A stretch of DNA of 64,000 bases from Monocercomonoides exilis (lineage: Eukaryota > Preaxostyla > Oxymonadida > Polymastigidae). The stretch covers positions 501,001 to 565,000 of the forward strand of contig LSRY02000020.1 of assembly GCA_001643675.2 (NCBI GenBank). The letters are read 5' to 3'. The position numbers and the translations under genes were made by a program. Positions 47,301-59,803 of the stretch are shown here, one piece after another. Numbering within the stretch: position 1 is the first letter of the stretch; each line of letters opens with the position of its first letter. Under the pieces are notes generated by a model. It saw only the letters and a program-made list of their open reading frames with translations. It was not told the DNA's origin and made no database searches.

Positions 47301-49804
47301 CACATTGGATGTAGTCTCCTACATGGTATGTCTGCTGCAGTGAACTGAGCTCTTGACGAGGCTTGCCATATGCAGAGTTGTATCCTCTACTTTCTTCTTC
47401 TTCTTCTTCAGCATCGCTGTCATCAATCAATCTGCGCTTGCCATTCACAACAGCACGTTTGCTTTGCTTATCTTTTCCTTTTTTTGCTTCTTCTGCCTTT
47501 TTGGCATCTTTCTTTGATTGTTTGTTTGAAAGCTGGGCATCTGCAATGTGAAGCATTCCACAGAACAAGTTCTCGCCTTTCTGCGCCCTCAGCATTATTT
47601 TTTCACTCTTAGACATTGCTTGCTGTCTCATTTTGTTCAGCATCTCTTCAATTTCATCTGATGATGAATCGTCTTCGTCTTCCAAACTGTCATCATCATC
47701 TTCTTCCTCATCTTCCTCCTCCTCTTCCTCCTCTTCACTTTCATCTGAAGAATTTTTCTCCATTTTTTTGGTCTTTAACACATTCTTTTTGTTATTCTTA
47801 ATTTGTTTTGATTTTTCTTTGCTTTCTTCTTTTTCTTCGCTCTTTTCGCTTTCATCTACCTCTTCTTCTTCCTCATTTTCTTCCTCCTCTTCCTTTTCTT
47901 CTTCTTCCTCCTCTCCCTTCTCTTCTTCTTCTTTCTCCTCTTCCTCTTCTTTCTGTATGCATGCTTTGATCACAGCCTCCTCACCTTCTGGCCCATTTCC
48001 TGCGCCTGTTGGAATTGTCAGCACAGCACCACACGGTGAAATCGATGAAACATAAGCAACAAACGGCAGTCCAATGCGGATGGGCGATATTTCATTGCAG
48101 TTGTTCGCACCCACAATTTCGTGTGAGTCTGCTTTTGGCAACTCCAAGCTATCCTTTTTGGCATCTTTGGACTTGTTTGTTGGATTCGGGTCAAAATACG
48201 CTTCAGGCAAAAGTGTCATTGACGCCCCAACAACTTCGTGAACAAGTTTGATCTTATCGTCTTTCTCGCTTTTCTTGCTTTTCTCTTTCTTTCCTTTCTT
48301 TGCTGTTTTTTTATTTTTGGAATCTTCATCATCATCATCTTCTTCCTCTTCACTTTCATCTTCATCCTCCTCCTCTCTTTCCCACGAATAATGCAGTTTT
48401 TGTATTCTCCCCGTAACCACACGCCCAACCACTGCAAACGCCTTCCACTTCTCTTCATCGCCCACAAAGTGCAGCAGCGGCGAGCAGTCGATCCTCCGCA
48501 GCACAACAGACACAAAAGGCGACAGCGACACAATCAGCGTCGACTGCGCCTGGCGCTGCCCTTCAAACGAATGCGATTGTTGCAACACCTTTGTTACCAC
48601 CCCTGTCACATGCATTCCAACATACAGATCCTTCAGCTGAATCATCGGATGCGGTGGAGGAAGAGAAGCTATCGTCAATGACTCGGCTTCCTCTTTCTCG
48701 CTTCCTTTCTTTGAACTTGCCTTTTTCGCTGCTTTCTTTTTGGAGCCTGCAGATTCAACAATGGCAGATTCAGAGAGGGAGCCAGGTATTTTGAAAGAAG
48801 GGTCCAAATGTGATGGCAAGAGCGACAGATAGACACGCAGCCTTGTCACCCCAAGTTTAGTCTCAGACTTGCAGATGTCGATGATTCGGAAGATGTGCGT
48901 CTGCCGTATCCGGAAAGGAAACAGTGGTGAAATTGGAGATGGACGCTCGCTCCATTTCTGATATATTTCCGGTCTGTGCTCACCATCCAGCTCATCTTCA
49001 GAGTCATCTTCGCTCTCTTCTCCTTCATTGTGCTTGTGGAATTTGTGTGAGTCCTTCACCTTCATTGCCCACTCATTGTGACCTTCTCTTTTACCCTTTG
49101 CATTCTGACTGGTCTCAACAACAGTGTGCAGCGAAGGTGATGACATCAACAGCTGCAGAGTCGATCGTCTCAGCTGCAGCGGCACACAGCTGATGTGCAC
49201 ACGCGCATAGATGAGGAACTCCTTCTTCTCCTTCTCGTCCACATTCACCTCGTTCACCAGCTTCACATCCAGCTGGTCAGGATATGCCCCAACGATCTTG
49301 CCTTCCACAAACATCCCAATGTGCAGGTCGTCTGTCTTTTTAAATAAGCTGCGGGTGACGAGCTTCTCCGGAACAGCCGGAAGAGGAGGGAGCTCCGGAG
49401 GCTGAAACAGGTCAGGGAAAGCAGCATTGACTTCAGTCCGGATCGACTGCCCGCGCGGCGCCGGTGCCAGAACAGCAAAGACGAATGGCTCAGCAACAAC
49501 TGGAAGCTTCATTGAGCAGCTTTCAACAGCACGTTTTAAAGCAGATGAAGATGACAGCTTCTTCGGTGAAGAGAAGGTGCCACACGCCAAAAGAGACGAG
49601 GAATAGACGAAAACTGTGCTGTGGACAGGGAAGTCGAAAGGTGATGGGGCTGGATTTGATGCTGAATCGACGAGAAGAGGGCTGTTGAACGATTTCAGAG
49701 GAACATACGCAATCACAGACTTCTCCTTTGCGGGTGCTTCTGTATCTTTCTTTGAGGATGATGAGGAATCTGCAGAGTCGGTTGATGTTGAAGCAGAAGT
49801 AGTT

Positions 49805-49839
<35 letters not shown>

Positions 49840-52070
49840 GGAGGAAGAGGAAGAAGAAGAAGAAGGAAGAGATACTTTGATAACCAAATACAATGAGTTG
49901 CATGCCTCGACTGTGGCTGGAAGCACAGATGGTACATTTTCTACGCCAAGTGTCGAGAAAAGATCATTGTGCATCATCATCTGTGAAGATGGGAGTGAGA
50001 AAGAGGAAGAGGAAGAAGAAGAAGTTGAAGAAGAATTGATGTTTATTGCTCCTTCTGCAACAAGCGAGCGGAAGAAGGCGAAGAGATACGACGGGTTAAC
50101 ACGAAGCAGCCCAAGATTCTTCTTCTTCGGCTGCGGTGTGTCTGACGTGTATTTTGAGTTGGCCTGCGAAGAGGCAGCATCCAACACAGCCTCAGTCATC
50201 TTAGCGACTTCTTTGTGGACGCCAATCGGATTCTCACTCGCCATGACAGTGTCTGTTGGGCGTACGGAGAAACACACTCTGTCCATTCGAGTTTTGACTG
50301 AAGAAGAAGAAGAAGAAGAGGAAGAGGAAGAAGACGATGAAAAAGGAGGAAGTGGAAGCGTCTGAACAGTTCCTGACTTCTTGTCAAACTGTTCAAGCAC
50401 GCCCTCGTTATACTCATCTTCTCCTTTCTTTCCCTTGTGCTTTTTGCTGCTCTTCTTGTTCGAGTCACGGTTGACTCTTTCGATCCTCATTGCCCGCGCA
50501 AACAGCGTCTGCCCATTCACCACAAATGCATTGTCTTCAACGCTTCTTCCTTTCAACTGCTCGCTTTCCTCTTCCTCTTCGTCTTCGTCTTCTTCTGAAG
50601 AGTCTTCATCATCATCTTCGCTTTCGTCTTCGCTTTCGAAGGTTTTTTTTCCTTTTTTGTTTCCTTTTTTTGCTTGCTTTTTATCTTTCTTTTTTCCATT
50701 CTTCTTTTCCTTTTTCCCTCTTTCTTCTTCTTCTTCCTCCTCTTTCTTCTTTTCCGAATCCATTTCATTAGCATCATTTTGACCTTTTCCCTTTAAATTA
50801 TTGCGATTGTACACTTGGCTGGTTAAATATGTCCTCGGCACCAATCCTGAAATCGTTCCAAATGACTCCACAAAGATCGATTTAGCCTTCCCTTCCTCTT
50901 CTCCCTCTGATTCATCATCATCATCATCATCGTCTTCCTCATATCTTCCCCTCCTTCCTTTCTTCGACTTTTGCATGACTTTTGGTTTATGCGCTGTCTT
51001 TTTCTTTCCGCTGCTTACAACAGAAACAGGCACAATTTCTCCAACATGGAGCTCAGAAATGCTGTGTGGTGGAGTCACACCTGACTCAGAGGCAAAAGAC
51101 ATCGCATAGTCAACAAAGGACCGTTTCAGTGTGATGCAGATGACAACAGACGGAAACAGTGCAGAAGGAGTAAATTCCTCAGCTGTTGAAGTCGTTTTCT
51201 GCCCTTTTTGTTGTGGGCGTCCATCGTGGGTTCTTTTCTGGAAGGATTCCTTCTCAGCTTTCTTTCGTTCAGCCAATGGTTTAAGTTCAAATTCCTCTTC
51301 CTCATCAACTTCCTTTGACAAAAATAGAGGATGATTTGCGTAAAATAACTCGTGCTTTTTGGATTTTGAATCTTTTTGATTTTGTTCAATTGACTTTGGT
51401 AAAAACTTGATTAATTTTGACACCATTGTTCGATCATGACGTAATATAGCAAAATCTACTTCACTTATCTCTGATCCTGGTTTAAACTTCTCCATCAATT
51501 CTTTCTTTTTTTCACCACAATCATCGCAAATATGTTCAACTGGCAAAAATCCAATTGGATTCAAGCTGAGTTTTGTTTTCGTGTTTTTAATTGGATCTTT
51601 ATATTTCATTGATACATGAGGAAGCCGAATTAAATATCCATATATTGAAGATTGTGCCGACTTTTGATGCTTAAATTTATTTGAATCAAGTTGTTTATAA
51701 ACGACTTGTTCAACGAATACGCGATCATTTTCTTGCTGAAATTCTTTCTTTGACACTGTATATACATTTCCTATATCGAGCTTTTCTGTAACAAATTGGC
51801 CCCATGCTTTCTGTTCGTCATAAGACCAATTTTGCCATTTTGATTTGTCCACTTCAATTTCCTTCAAAAGTTTTTCACACAAGAAATTTAAATAAATAGT
51901 TGTAATAAATCAAATCAGAAATTTTTAAAAGCCAAAACGTCAAAGCAATAAAAGCAAACTTCATTTTGTTTCATCATTTTCCCAAGATCCTGTGGAAGTG
52001 TTAACTTTCCACTGGTTGGAGCTTGATCCCTAAAAATTTCATTGCTTTTCTCTTTGATTTTACGCGACAT
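44326..52070 (-). CDS. RRP5: RRP5/PDCD11 ribosome biogenesis factor with giant low-complexity insertions
   Basis: Two exons, 51960-52070 and 44326-51861, flank a 98-bp intron (GTTTGC...TTGAAG) and encode about 2,548 residues; yeast and human proteins have about 1,730 and 1,870. Exon 1 starts MSRKIKEKSNEIFRDQAP. S1 RNA-binding folds are recognisable: LHVGEIVPVSVV (near 51040), LHIGMFVEGKIVGAYPDQLD (near 49310), LYVGMHVTGVV (near 48610), LKVGQVLQCRVSGVQNFGLF (near 46430) and YEVGDIVKAKVTKVS (near 46200). The C-terminal HAT/TPR part (45600-44400) contains YERLLVAHPDSAQVWLRYMA and the KARKIARRGL-type helices. RRP5 acts in the nucleolus in both small- and large-subunit pre-rRNA processing. Poly-Ser, poly-Glu and Lys-rich insertions separate the S1 repeats. 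Confidence 0.92.
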
Positions 52071-52374
52071 TAACTTTTCTTCAAAGAGAAATAAAAAGAA
52101 ATTTATTTTGATCAACACATTATTGTACGTTAATTCATAATAGATTATGGTTTGTTTGAAGTGAATAAAAAAATGAATATAACAAAATTCAAAACTTTTC
52201 GAATAAAAATGTTACACATTCAATTCATTTGTTCATTTTTCTTGAAAAATATGTATTGGAATTCACATTAAATTTGAATAAAGAGAAGTAAATTCCATCT
52301 TTTAAAAATCGTTTTTCTTATTTTTTTGAAGAAATGAAATGATGTTGTTATTTATTTATTTTATTTTTAAAATA
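52071..52374. other. Spacer between two minus-strand genes
   Basis: 304 bp, AT-rich. It carries the 5' flank of RRP5 and the 3' flank of the F-box/WD40 gene. No gene is seen. Confidence 0.45.
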
Positions 52375-55300
52375 TTATTTAGGCTTTTGATGTTGAAACA
52401 ATGTGCTCTTTGGACGACAAAAATCCCAAATCCTTATGGAATCATCAAGAGAGCCAGACACAATACGAGTCTGGTCTATTGAAATAGCTTCCACAGGGCG
52501 TGTGTGGCCAAGGAGCCTGTAGAAATGGGGCTGAAGCCTCGATGGCAATGATGCCTGTGCGGAACGAGGGGTGTTTGGCAGATGTGAAGTGGGTGATAAC
52601 AATGAAGAAGGAGTGGAGCGAGAGGAAGAGGAAACGGAAGAGGTGACAGAAAAAGGAAGAGGAGGAGCAGAAGAAGAAGAAGATGATGATGAAGAGGAAG
52701 TTGCAAATGGAGTCGAAAAACTCAATCCAGCTGAGCCGAGAAATGCCAAAGGCTCCCTCCTTTCACCCTGCAGCACCTGCGAGCCCTCAATGAACGACTG
52801 TTTAGGCGAAGTATGTTTCACTTTGTTTTTGTCATCTTCCTCTTGTCTGTGTCTGTGATGATGCCTGTCTCTTCTCACAAACTTTTCAATTTTTCTGTCT
52901 TTGCGGTTCGGCTGCCCCTGCCGCTGGCTTTCTTTGCCCATTTGCTGTTTCATTTGTGTTCTTGTCTGTAAATTCACTTCTGTTTTGCTCTGTGTTTGCT
53001 TCGATTTCCCTTTTGCTGCCTCGTTTCGAGTGCGAACGGACAAGTGCGAATGTACTGAATGTGTTGCTGAATCACTTCCACTTGCACTGCTGCCATCTGA
53101 AGCTGAGCCATCGCTTCTCTCTCCATCAGACGAACATCTCGAAGAAGAACAAGAAGAAGAACGAGAAGAAGAACAAGATGATGATGAAGAGCTTGTTTCT
53201 GAGTCTGATTCCACTTCTTCTGTCTGACTTTCTCCATTTTCCTCGAATACCCCTCCATCTTGTCTTTCCCCATCTCTTTTCCCAGTCTCCGGCACAAGCC
53301 CAAACAGCTCTCTATCAACCCTTCTTCTTCTCCACGGCAACGCTCTGCTGCTTTCCGGCTTCATCGCACGCTGCAGCTGATGTCTTGTGGGGGCTGGCTG
53401 GGGAGAACGGGATCTGCCCCTTCTTTCTGCCTTATCATCTCCAGCCATTCTGCTGATGTTGCTGACAGACGGAGGAGAAATACCACTCAGCTGCGGGTCA
53501 GACAATGCATCGTCTGCAGCAGGTGAAGAGGAGCCGTCGTGTGCTTCTGAAATGGAGAGGAAATGGCTATTGTTGTTCTTATTGCTGTGATGATGATGAT
53601 GATGATGATGATGGCTATTATGATGATGATGAATGTGATGATTGCGATTTTCTTTGTTCTCATTGTTTTCTTGTGGAAATGAAGAAAAATCGTTCAACAA
53701 GGAGAAAGGAGGGAATGCAGTGGAAGACAGCTGTGATGTGGAGGATGTGGCTGTTGGTGAAGAAAGTGAATGAGAAATCGGAGGAACTGATATTCCGACA
53801 GGCGAAGTGGAGTAAAACGAGGAAGGAGACAGAAATGAAAGAGAACGAGAAGAAGAAGAAGAAGAAGAAGAAGAAGAGCCATAGCTGCTGTATGCTGATT
53901 CCACTGGACTTGATGTGAATTCATTGAAGTTGCTTGTGCCTGTTTTGCGCATGTCCCACACAACAACTGCACCATCGTCGCCTCCAGTGGCCAGTCTGTA
54001 TCCATTGTCTGAGAAATTGAGAAGAAATGATTTTTCCAATTAAAAAGGAAGAAAGGAAGAAAGAAAAGTTAGAAAAGAAAAGAAAAGAAAAAAAAGAAAA
54101 GAAAAGTTAGAAAAGAAAAGAAAAGAAAAGAAAGTCAGAAAAAGGAAAAGAAATCACAAGAAAAAGAAAGCAATCAAAAATATAAACATTCAATAAAAAA
54201 ATAAAATAAAATAAAAAAATAAAAATAAAAAAGAATCAGAATGTCCAAAAAAGTGACTCAAACCAAATTGAAGAGCACCGACTCCACCTGAATGTCTTTT
54301 CTCAGAATACACTTTTGCGCCTGTGTATCTGTCATACACACTCATCGTGCCGTCACTCTGCCCACACACAATCTAACATTAGAAGTTGGATAAATATTCA
54401 TTTAAATTTTTAATATATATTTATATTTTTAATTTTATTTGATTATTTTATTTTTTATTTCCCCAATAAATTTTGATAATATCAAATGAACATAACAATT
54501 CTCACACCTTCTGCTGGTCCCACTGCAGCGACCACACAGGATAATGAACAGAAATCACCGACTCGCAGTTTCCCGATCCCACATCCCAGAGCCTGATCGT
54601 TTTATCTGCCGAAGACGAGCACGCCTTCATGTTTTCTCCATCCAGCTGCAGGGCAAGCACAGACCCGTTGTGCCCCCTCAGCCTCTGCGGCGCCAAGTTG
54701 AGCGAAGTGACATGCCTGTCAATTTGATAGGTGGTTTTAATCGTGGTTGTCGTTGTGATCGTCGTGCTGTTTGGGGATTTGCGAAAATGGGAAGAAGAAG
54801 AAGAAGATGATGATGATGAGCTGCTATTTTTCTTCTTGTCTGCACAAGGCGAAGAATTGTCTTCACTGACAAAGTGAACACTTGATGAATCTTCTTCTTC
54901 TTCTTCATTTTCCTCCTCCTCATTTTCCTCCTCTTCTTCTTCACTTGACTCTCCTTTTTCTTTTCTATTTTTGCCTTTGTTTTTGTTTTTATAGTTAAAT
55001 TCACCCGCTTTTGATGAATTTTCATATGTCAATGCATTTTTATCTCTTCTGCGTCTTTTGCCTTTCTTCTCATTTTTGTCTCTTTCATCATCTGCATCCA
55101 GAAGCATCTGAATCATCTTCTCGTTTTCTTCTGCTTTGCTTCTTTTCCCCCTTTCACTTCGAAATTCATCTCCTCGTTCCACTTGCCATTTACTTTCTCC
55201 TTCTCCTCCTCTTCCTCCTCCCCTTTCTCCTCTTCCTCTTCCACCTCCACCTCCACCTCCACTAATACCTCCTCCCCCTCTTCTTTTCCCTCCTCTTCCT

Positions 55301-58300
55301 TTCGCAAACTTCGCTTCCCACTTCGCTTTCTCCTCTTTCATCATCTCCCTCTCATTCAGCATCAGCTCTGCAATAATCTCTTCTCTAATGCTTTCCTCAC
55401 TCTCACTGTCAACTGCCAAGCATTTCTGCTTCTGGTTCTTTTGGTGTTTGCCGTATTTTCTGTTCTGCTCCCTCTCTTTCTGAGACTTGAAATGAATCAC
55501 ACCCATTGGCTCATCGCTTGTCTCCTGCTCGTTCGAAGACGCACTTTCATCTTCAAACTTCGCTTTTCTTTGATTCTTCGCTTCTTCTTTATATGCTTTT
55601 TGTCCCTTTTGTGTCTGTTTATTGGTTTTTCCCTCAGTCTCTTTGCTGTTCTGCTTCCTTGCCAGCTGTTTCGACCGCTTTCTCATCATCTTTCCAATCA
55701 TCTCTCCAACCTCGTCTTCGATGTCTTCTTCTGTCTGCCCTTTCTTCATCTTCACCTCCACCGCCAGATACAGCGAATCCGACTCTTCATCACTTCCTTC
55801 ATATTCTTCCATTCCTTTTATATTCCCTCTTTTCTTCAGTTCCTCTTTTGTTTGATAGCTCAAACTGCCTTTGCTTCCAGAGACAGGCGAGGAAGACGGC
55901 AGCGGGCTGGCTCCTTTCACCACTTTGCTTGTGTTGTGTCTTTTTCCTTTCCTTTTTGGCTGGCGTGCCTTCTGCTTCGTATACGACGCTTCCAACAGCC
56001 TCTTCTCTGTCTCCATGTCGAGATGCCTGGAAAGCGCTGCGGAATTCAAAGAAAAGGCGTTCTGCGCAAATTGTGGCTTCGGCGTTTTGATAGACACAGA
56101 CTTCGAACTCTGTTTGTTGCTGTGCCTTTTTGAATGCTCATCTTCTGAGGTGTCTTCAGATGAGTCTTTCTCATTCACGCCAAAATCACCTCCATCTTCA
56201 GATGTCTCTTCTTCCTCTCTTTCCTTACACTCTTCTTCTTCCTCTTCTTCTTCTTCTCTTTCTTCCTCCTCTCCCTCTTTCTCATCAACAGGCTCGAGTT
56301 CTTGCTTGGCTTCAATGATTGTCTCTCTCTTCGTCTTCCACTCAGTCACACACTCGTCTTTAATGTTCCACACACAGATCGCATTCCGCGCTCCTCTTCC
56401 GCCTGTGAGAAGATGATCCTTCGACAGAGCAATGGCACTGAAAATAAATAAATTAATTAATTAATAAATTAATAAAAATAAAAAATATGTCAAAGAGAAA
56501 CATTAAAAGTGAATTATTAAAATGAACAATACAGCAGAATAATGATTTAAATCACAGAAAAATGAATGAGTCATTCATTAAAAAAAGAAAGAAAGAAAGA
56601 AAAAACGAAAAAAAAAATCTTATTTAAAAAAATGCACATTTAACACACTAGATATCGTCATGGGGTGTGGTTATCGATATTGACGGAATCGTCACGTTTC
56701 TCTGTTTTGCTATGCGATTCGAGTATTCTTCCTCTTCTTCATCAATCAGCTGCCCTGAGCCTTCCATCCCGAACGGCGTGTCCGCGTCATTCAGAAGCAA
56801 CCCCCCTTCTCTTTGGAAATCAAACATCATCTTCTGCTTCATCTGCCTCTTCCGCTTCTCTTTCCTCCGCTTTCGCTGCTGCGTGAGGTAAATATCGTCT
56901 CCGTCCCATCTGTCGCGATATCCCTCGTCTTTCTCATAGACATCGCCATAGCTGCTTTCTGAACTCTGCTCTGAATCCCTTTCGTTCTCATCTGCATCTT
57001 CAAGCAAGTCATCCTCATCGCGCCGCTTCTGCTCATTCACAACGACCCTCACTTTGCGCTTTCCAGTGAATGCTTCAAAGGCATTGTCTACAAAAGATTT
57101 GCTCTTGTTTTTGGGTTCTTTCCTGCCCAGCCGTGCTTCTTTGAGCTGTGCCTGTGGAAGCTCCAAGTGCTGAATGCCAGCTGAAAGCGGGGCAGACGCG
57201 CTGTCTGCTGCTGTGAACAGCTCCGACGATGCAAACGCCGCAGGTGCAGAAGAAGAATCCACCACGTGCTGAGGCGCACAAAGCGCAGACGATAGCATCT
57301 TTCCTGTTTTCTGTGTTTTCTGTGCTTTTTGTGTCTTTAGTGTCTTTTGTGTTTTCCGCTGCTTTGCTGCCTTCGCCTCTCCGCACAGGTCGAAGTTGAA
57401 GTGCAGCGGGTCGTCTCGCCAAAGCGCAAGCCGTCCTCTTTCCCCGCCCGCAACCAGCGTGCGCGAGTCAAAGGCCACACACAGCAGCGCCCCTGAGGCA
57501 TGCGACGGCGGCAGGCGGTGCAGCTCGCGCTGGTCGATGAATGTCGGAGGCGCCGATAGCTGGGTGACGGAGACTGTGTGTGCACTGCCCTTTGGCGGAG
57601 TGGACAAGGCAGAGGAAGAGGAGAGCGGTGCAGATGAAGAAGGAGGAGGAGAGGAAACGCTATCTGAATGCACTGGTTCTTCATCATACGGCTGGCTGAT
57701 GTCACTTTCATCGTTTTTGCCTGGTTTCGATTTTTTAGTTCCTGATTGATCATTAGATTTTTTCTGCTTCTTGCTTTGCTTTGCCTGCTCTCTGTCATTT
57801 TCCACATCCACTTCTGTCTCTCTGGAAACCGCTCTTCTCACCATCCAAGCATCTCTGTCGATGTCGAGCAAGTACGGAGACATAAAAGACCGCAGCTGCC
57901 GCCCTGTGCTGGAGTGGAACACCTTCACATTTCCGCGATCCCCACAAGCGACAATCAGATGCTCCTGGACTTGCATCGAGCGGATTCCGTCCAAATGCGC
58001 TGTGAGAGGTGTTGTTTAATAATGATGTTTGCAATTACGGAACAAATACAGAATTTTTTTTAAAAAAAAATAGACTCACATAAAAAGAAGTGCTGCATGA
58101 TATAAAAGAAACACACCGTCAATTTTGTTAACGGTGCATATCCCTTCTTTCCATCGTTTTTGAAGTGCAATTAGATCAAACAATCTTTCTTGAAATGTTC
58201 TAATAACTGGTGTTTCTGGAGTTAATATTCCGAATGGAGAGGAAATCTGAGTAGTTAGAGATGAAAAAGATTCTGCAGTGTTTGCTAGAGGAGGAGTGGT

Positions 58301-59031
58301 TGAGACCGATAATGGAAGAGGCGATTGAGAAGAAAAAGAAAGTGTTGGCGAAGTTGGTGGAGAAGACAATGAGTTATTTGATAGGGACAACCTTCGATGG
58401 GGCGCTATTTCTTTCGATGAAATATGCTCTTCATTTCTGTTTTTATCTGTTTGAGTCTTCCAGGATGCGTAAGGAAACAAATCATTGCCCGCATGACGAA
58501 GGGCAAATAAATGTTGATGCAAACAACCTAAACATAGAACATTAAACAATGAAACATTATTTTCTATAACTTTTGAAAAGAATATGCAATAAACACTGAA
58601 GATGTGCATCAAGATTGTCTTGTAGAGCCGTCTCCATCTCAATGTTTGAACCAAGTGAAAAAGCATGTTCTTGGACATTCAAAGGAGAAAAAAAGCGATT
58701 TTCCTTTGGATGAGAAAAAGGCATTGACCATCCAAGAAGGCTCCAACTTCTTTCGATTTGAATTTGCCTTTTATAAAAATGTTTCCAGATACTTTTTGAA
58801 TAGCAATTTTTGAAAAGTTCAAAAGCATAATCAAAATAGGGGGGAAAAAATCTAACCCTGAGTGATGCGAAACATCTCTCCATTTTTTGCATCTAAAACA
58901 AAGTTCAAAATACAGAAATGATGAATATATATCACAAATTATTCAAACACAAGTGCTAGAGAACAAATCACATCCTCTGGAGAAGAATATTTAAAGATCT
59001 CATGAATAACTTCTGGTACAAGTTCATTCAT
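52375..59031 (-). CDS. F-box/WD40 protein, probable SCF substrate receptor, with huge inter-blade insertions
   Basis: Eight exons: 58949-59031, 58857-58892 (only 36 nt), 58595-58791, 58117-58527, 56649-57999, 54508-56437, 54264-54372 and 52375-54008, together 1,916 residues. The first three exons rebuild a clear F-box: LVPEVIHEIFKYSSPEDVI, CSLALVCKKWRDVSHHS and GIWKHFYKR. Seven WD blades follow: ACGDRGNVKVFHS, AGGERGRLALW, GGRGARNAICVWNI, SSADKTIRLWDV, CGQSDGTMSVYDR, GGDDGAVVVWDM and GSLDDSIRIWDF. Insertions of several hundred Glu, Lys and Ser residues separate blades. F-box/WD40 proteins bind SKP1-Cullin1 through the F-box and a phosphodegron-bearing substrate through the propeller. The intron donors GTGTGT, GTGTGT and GTGTGA for introns 4-6 are unusual here. 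The particular substrate is unknown. Confidence 0.85.
54009..54263 (-). repeat. AAAAG-type microsatellite within an intron
   Basis: Intron 7 of the F-box/WD40 gene (255 bp) is filled on the plus strand by imperfect AAAAG and GAAAG units at about 54045-54170, then A/T simple sequence. It explains the large size compared with the 50-110 bp introns elsewhere. Confidence 0.75.
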
Positions 59032-59803
59032 ATTTGTGCCTTTTCGGCAATAAACTAATAATTAATATTTTAATAATATTATTATATTAAGATCAAGATT
59101 CCAGAGCTCTCTTGTCAGTTATTAAAATGTTTTGATAATCTGAAGAAAAAAATTGTTCATTGAAACGATGCACAAGTTGATTTTTTCAATAAATAACAAA
59201 ATTGAGAAATTGTTGAATTTTCAAAGGAAATGTTTTCTATTGAGTTAATGTTTGTAAGCAAATTCAAATTCTTTTCAATTTTGTGTTTAAAGAGTTCATA
59301 AAAAATCTTCGAAAAATATTTTAATTCAAGATTACAGTTTTCATAGAATTTTATTCTTTTTGGATTTTTTGAAGTGGATTGGTGCAACTTCAGTATAGTA
59401 GCTTATTCAATTACAGAAAAAATTAAATGTTTGAAGTGTGTTTTAATTAAAAAAATGTCTAATGTTAAATACATATTTCAACTCATTTTTCACTCTTTTG
59501 AAACAAATATGAAATCAAATGCATTCATGTTCTCTTTGGTCATTCGCAAATTTCGGGGAAATCCAAAAATGAAAGATGGAAGCATAAATAATCTACCATG
59601 AAACCCTTTGTAAATATGCGAACAGAAACGGCATCAAGAAATTGTGAGTGCATGTTCAAATTTTATTTGAGTCACTTTATTCTGTAAAAGGATTTTTTCA
59701 AGGATCGTATTAAAATGGTCGCTTTCATTATGAATTTTTTTCTTTCAATAATGAAGGATTCCACATTAAAAGGATAATAAATAGATTTTCATCCCATTTC
59801 CGT
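59032..59803. other. AT-rich spacer between two minus-strand genes
   Basis: 772 bp with the 5' flank of the F-box/WD40 gene. The frame at 59374-59601 has no domain and no coding bias that I can see. No supported gene. Confidence 0.45.
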
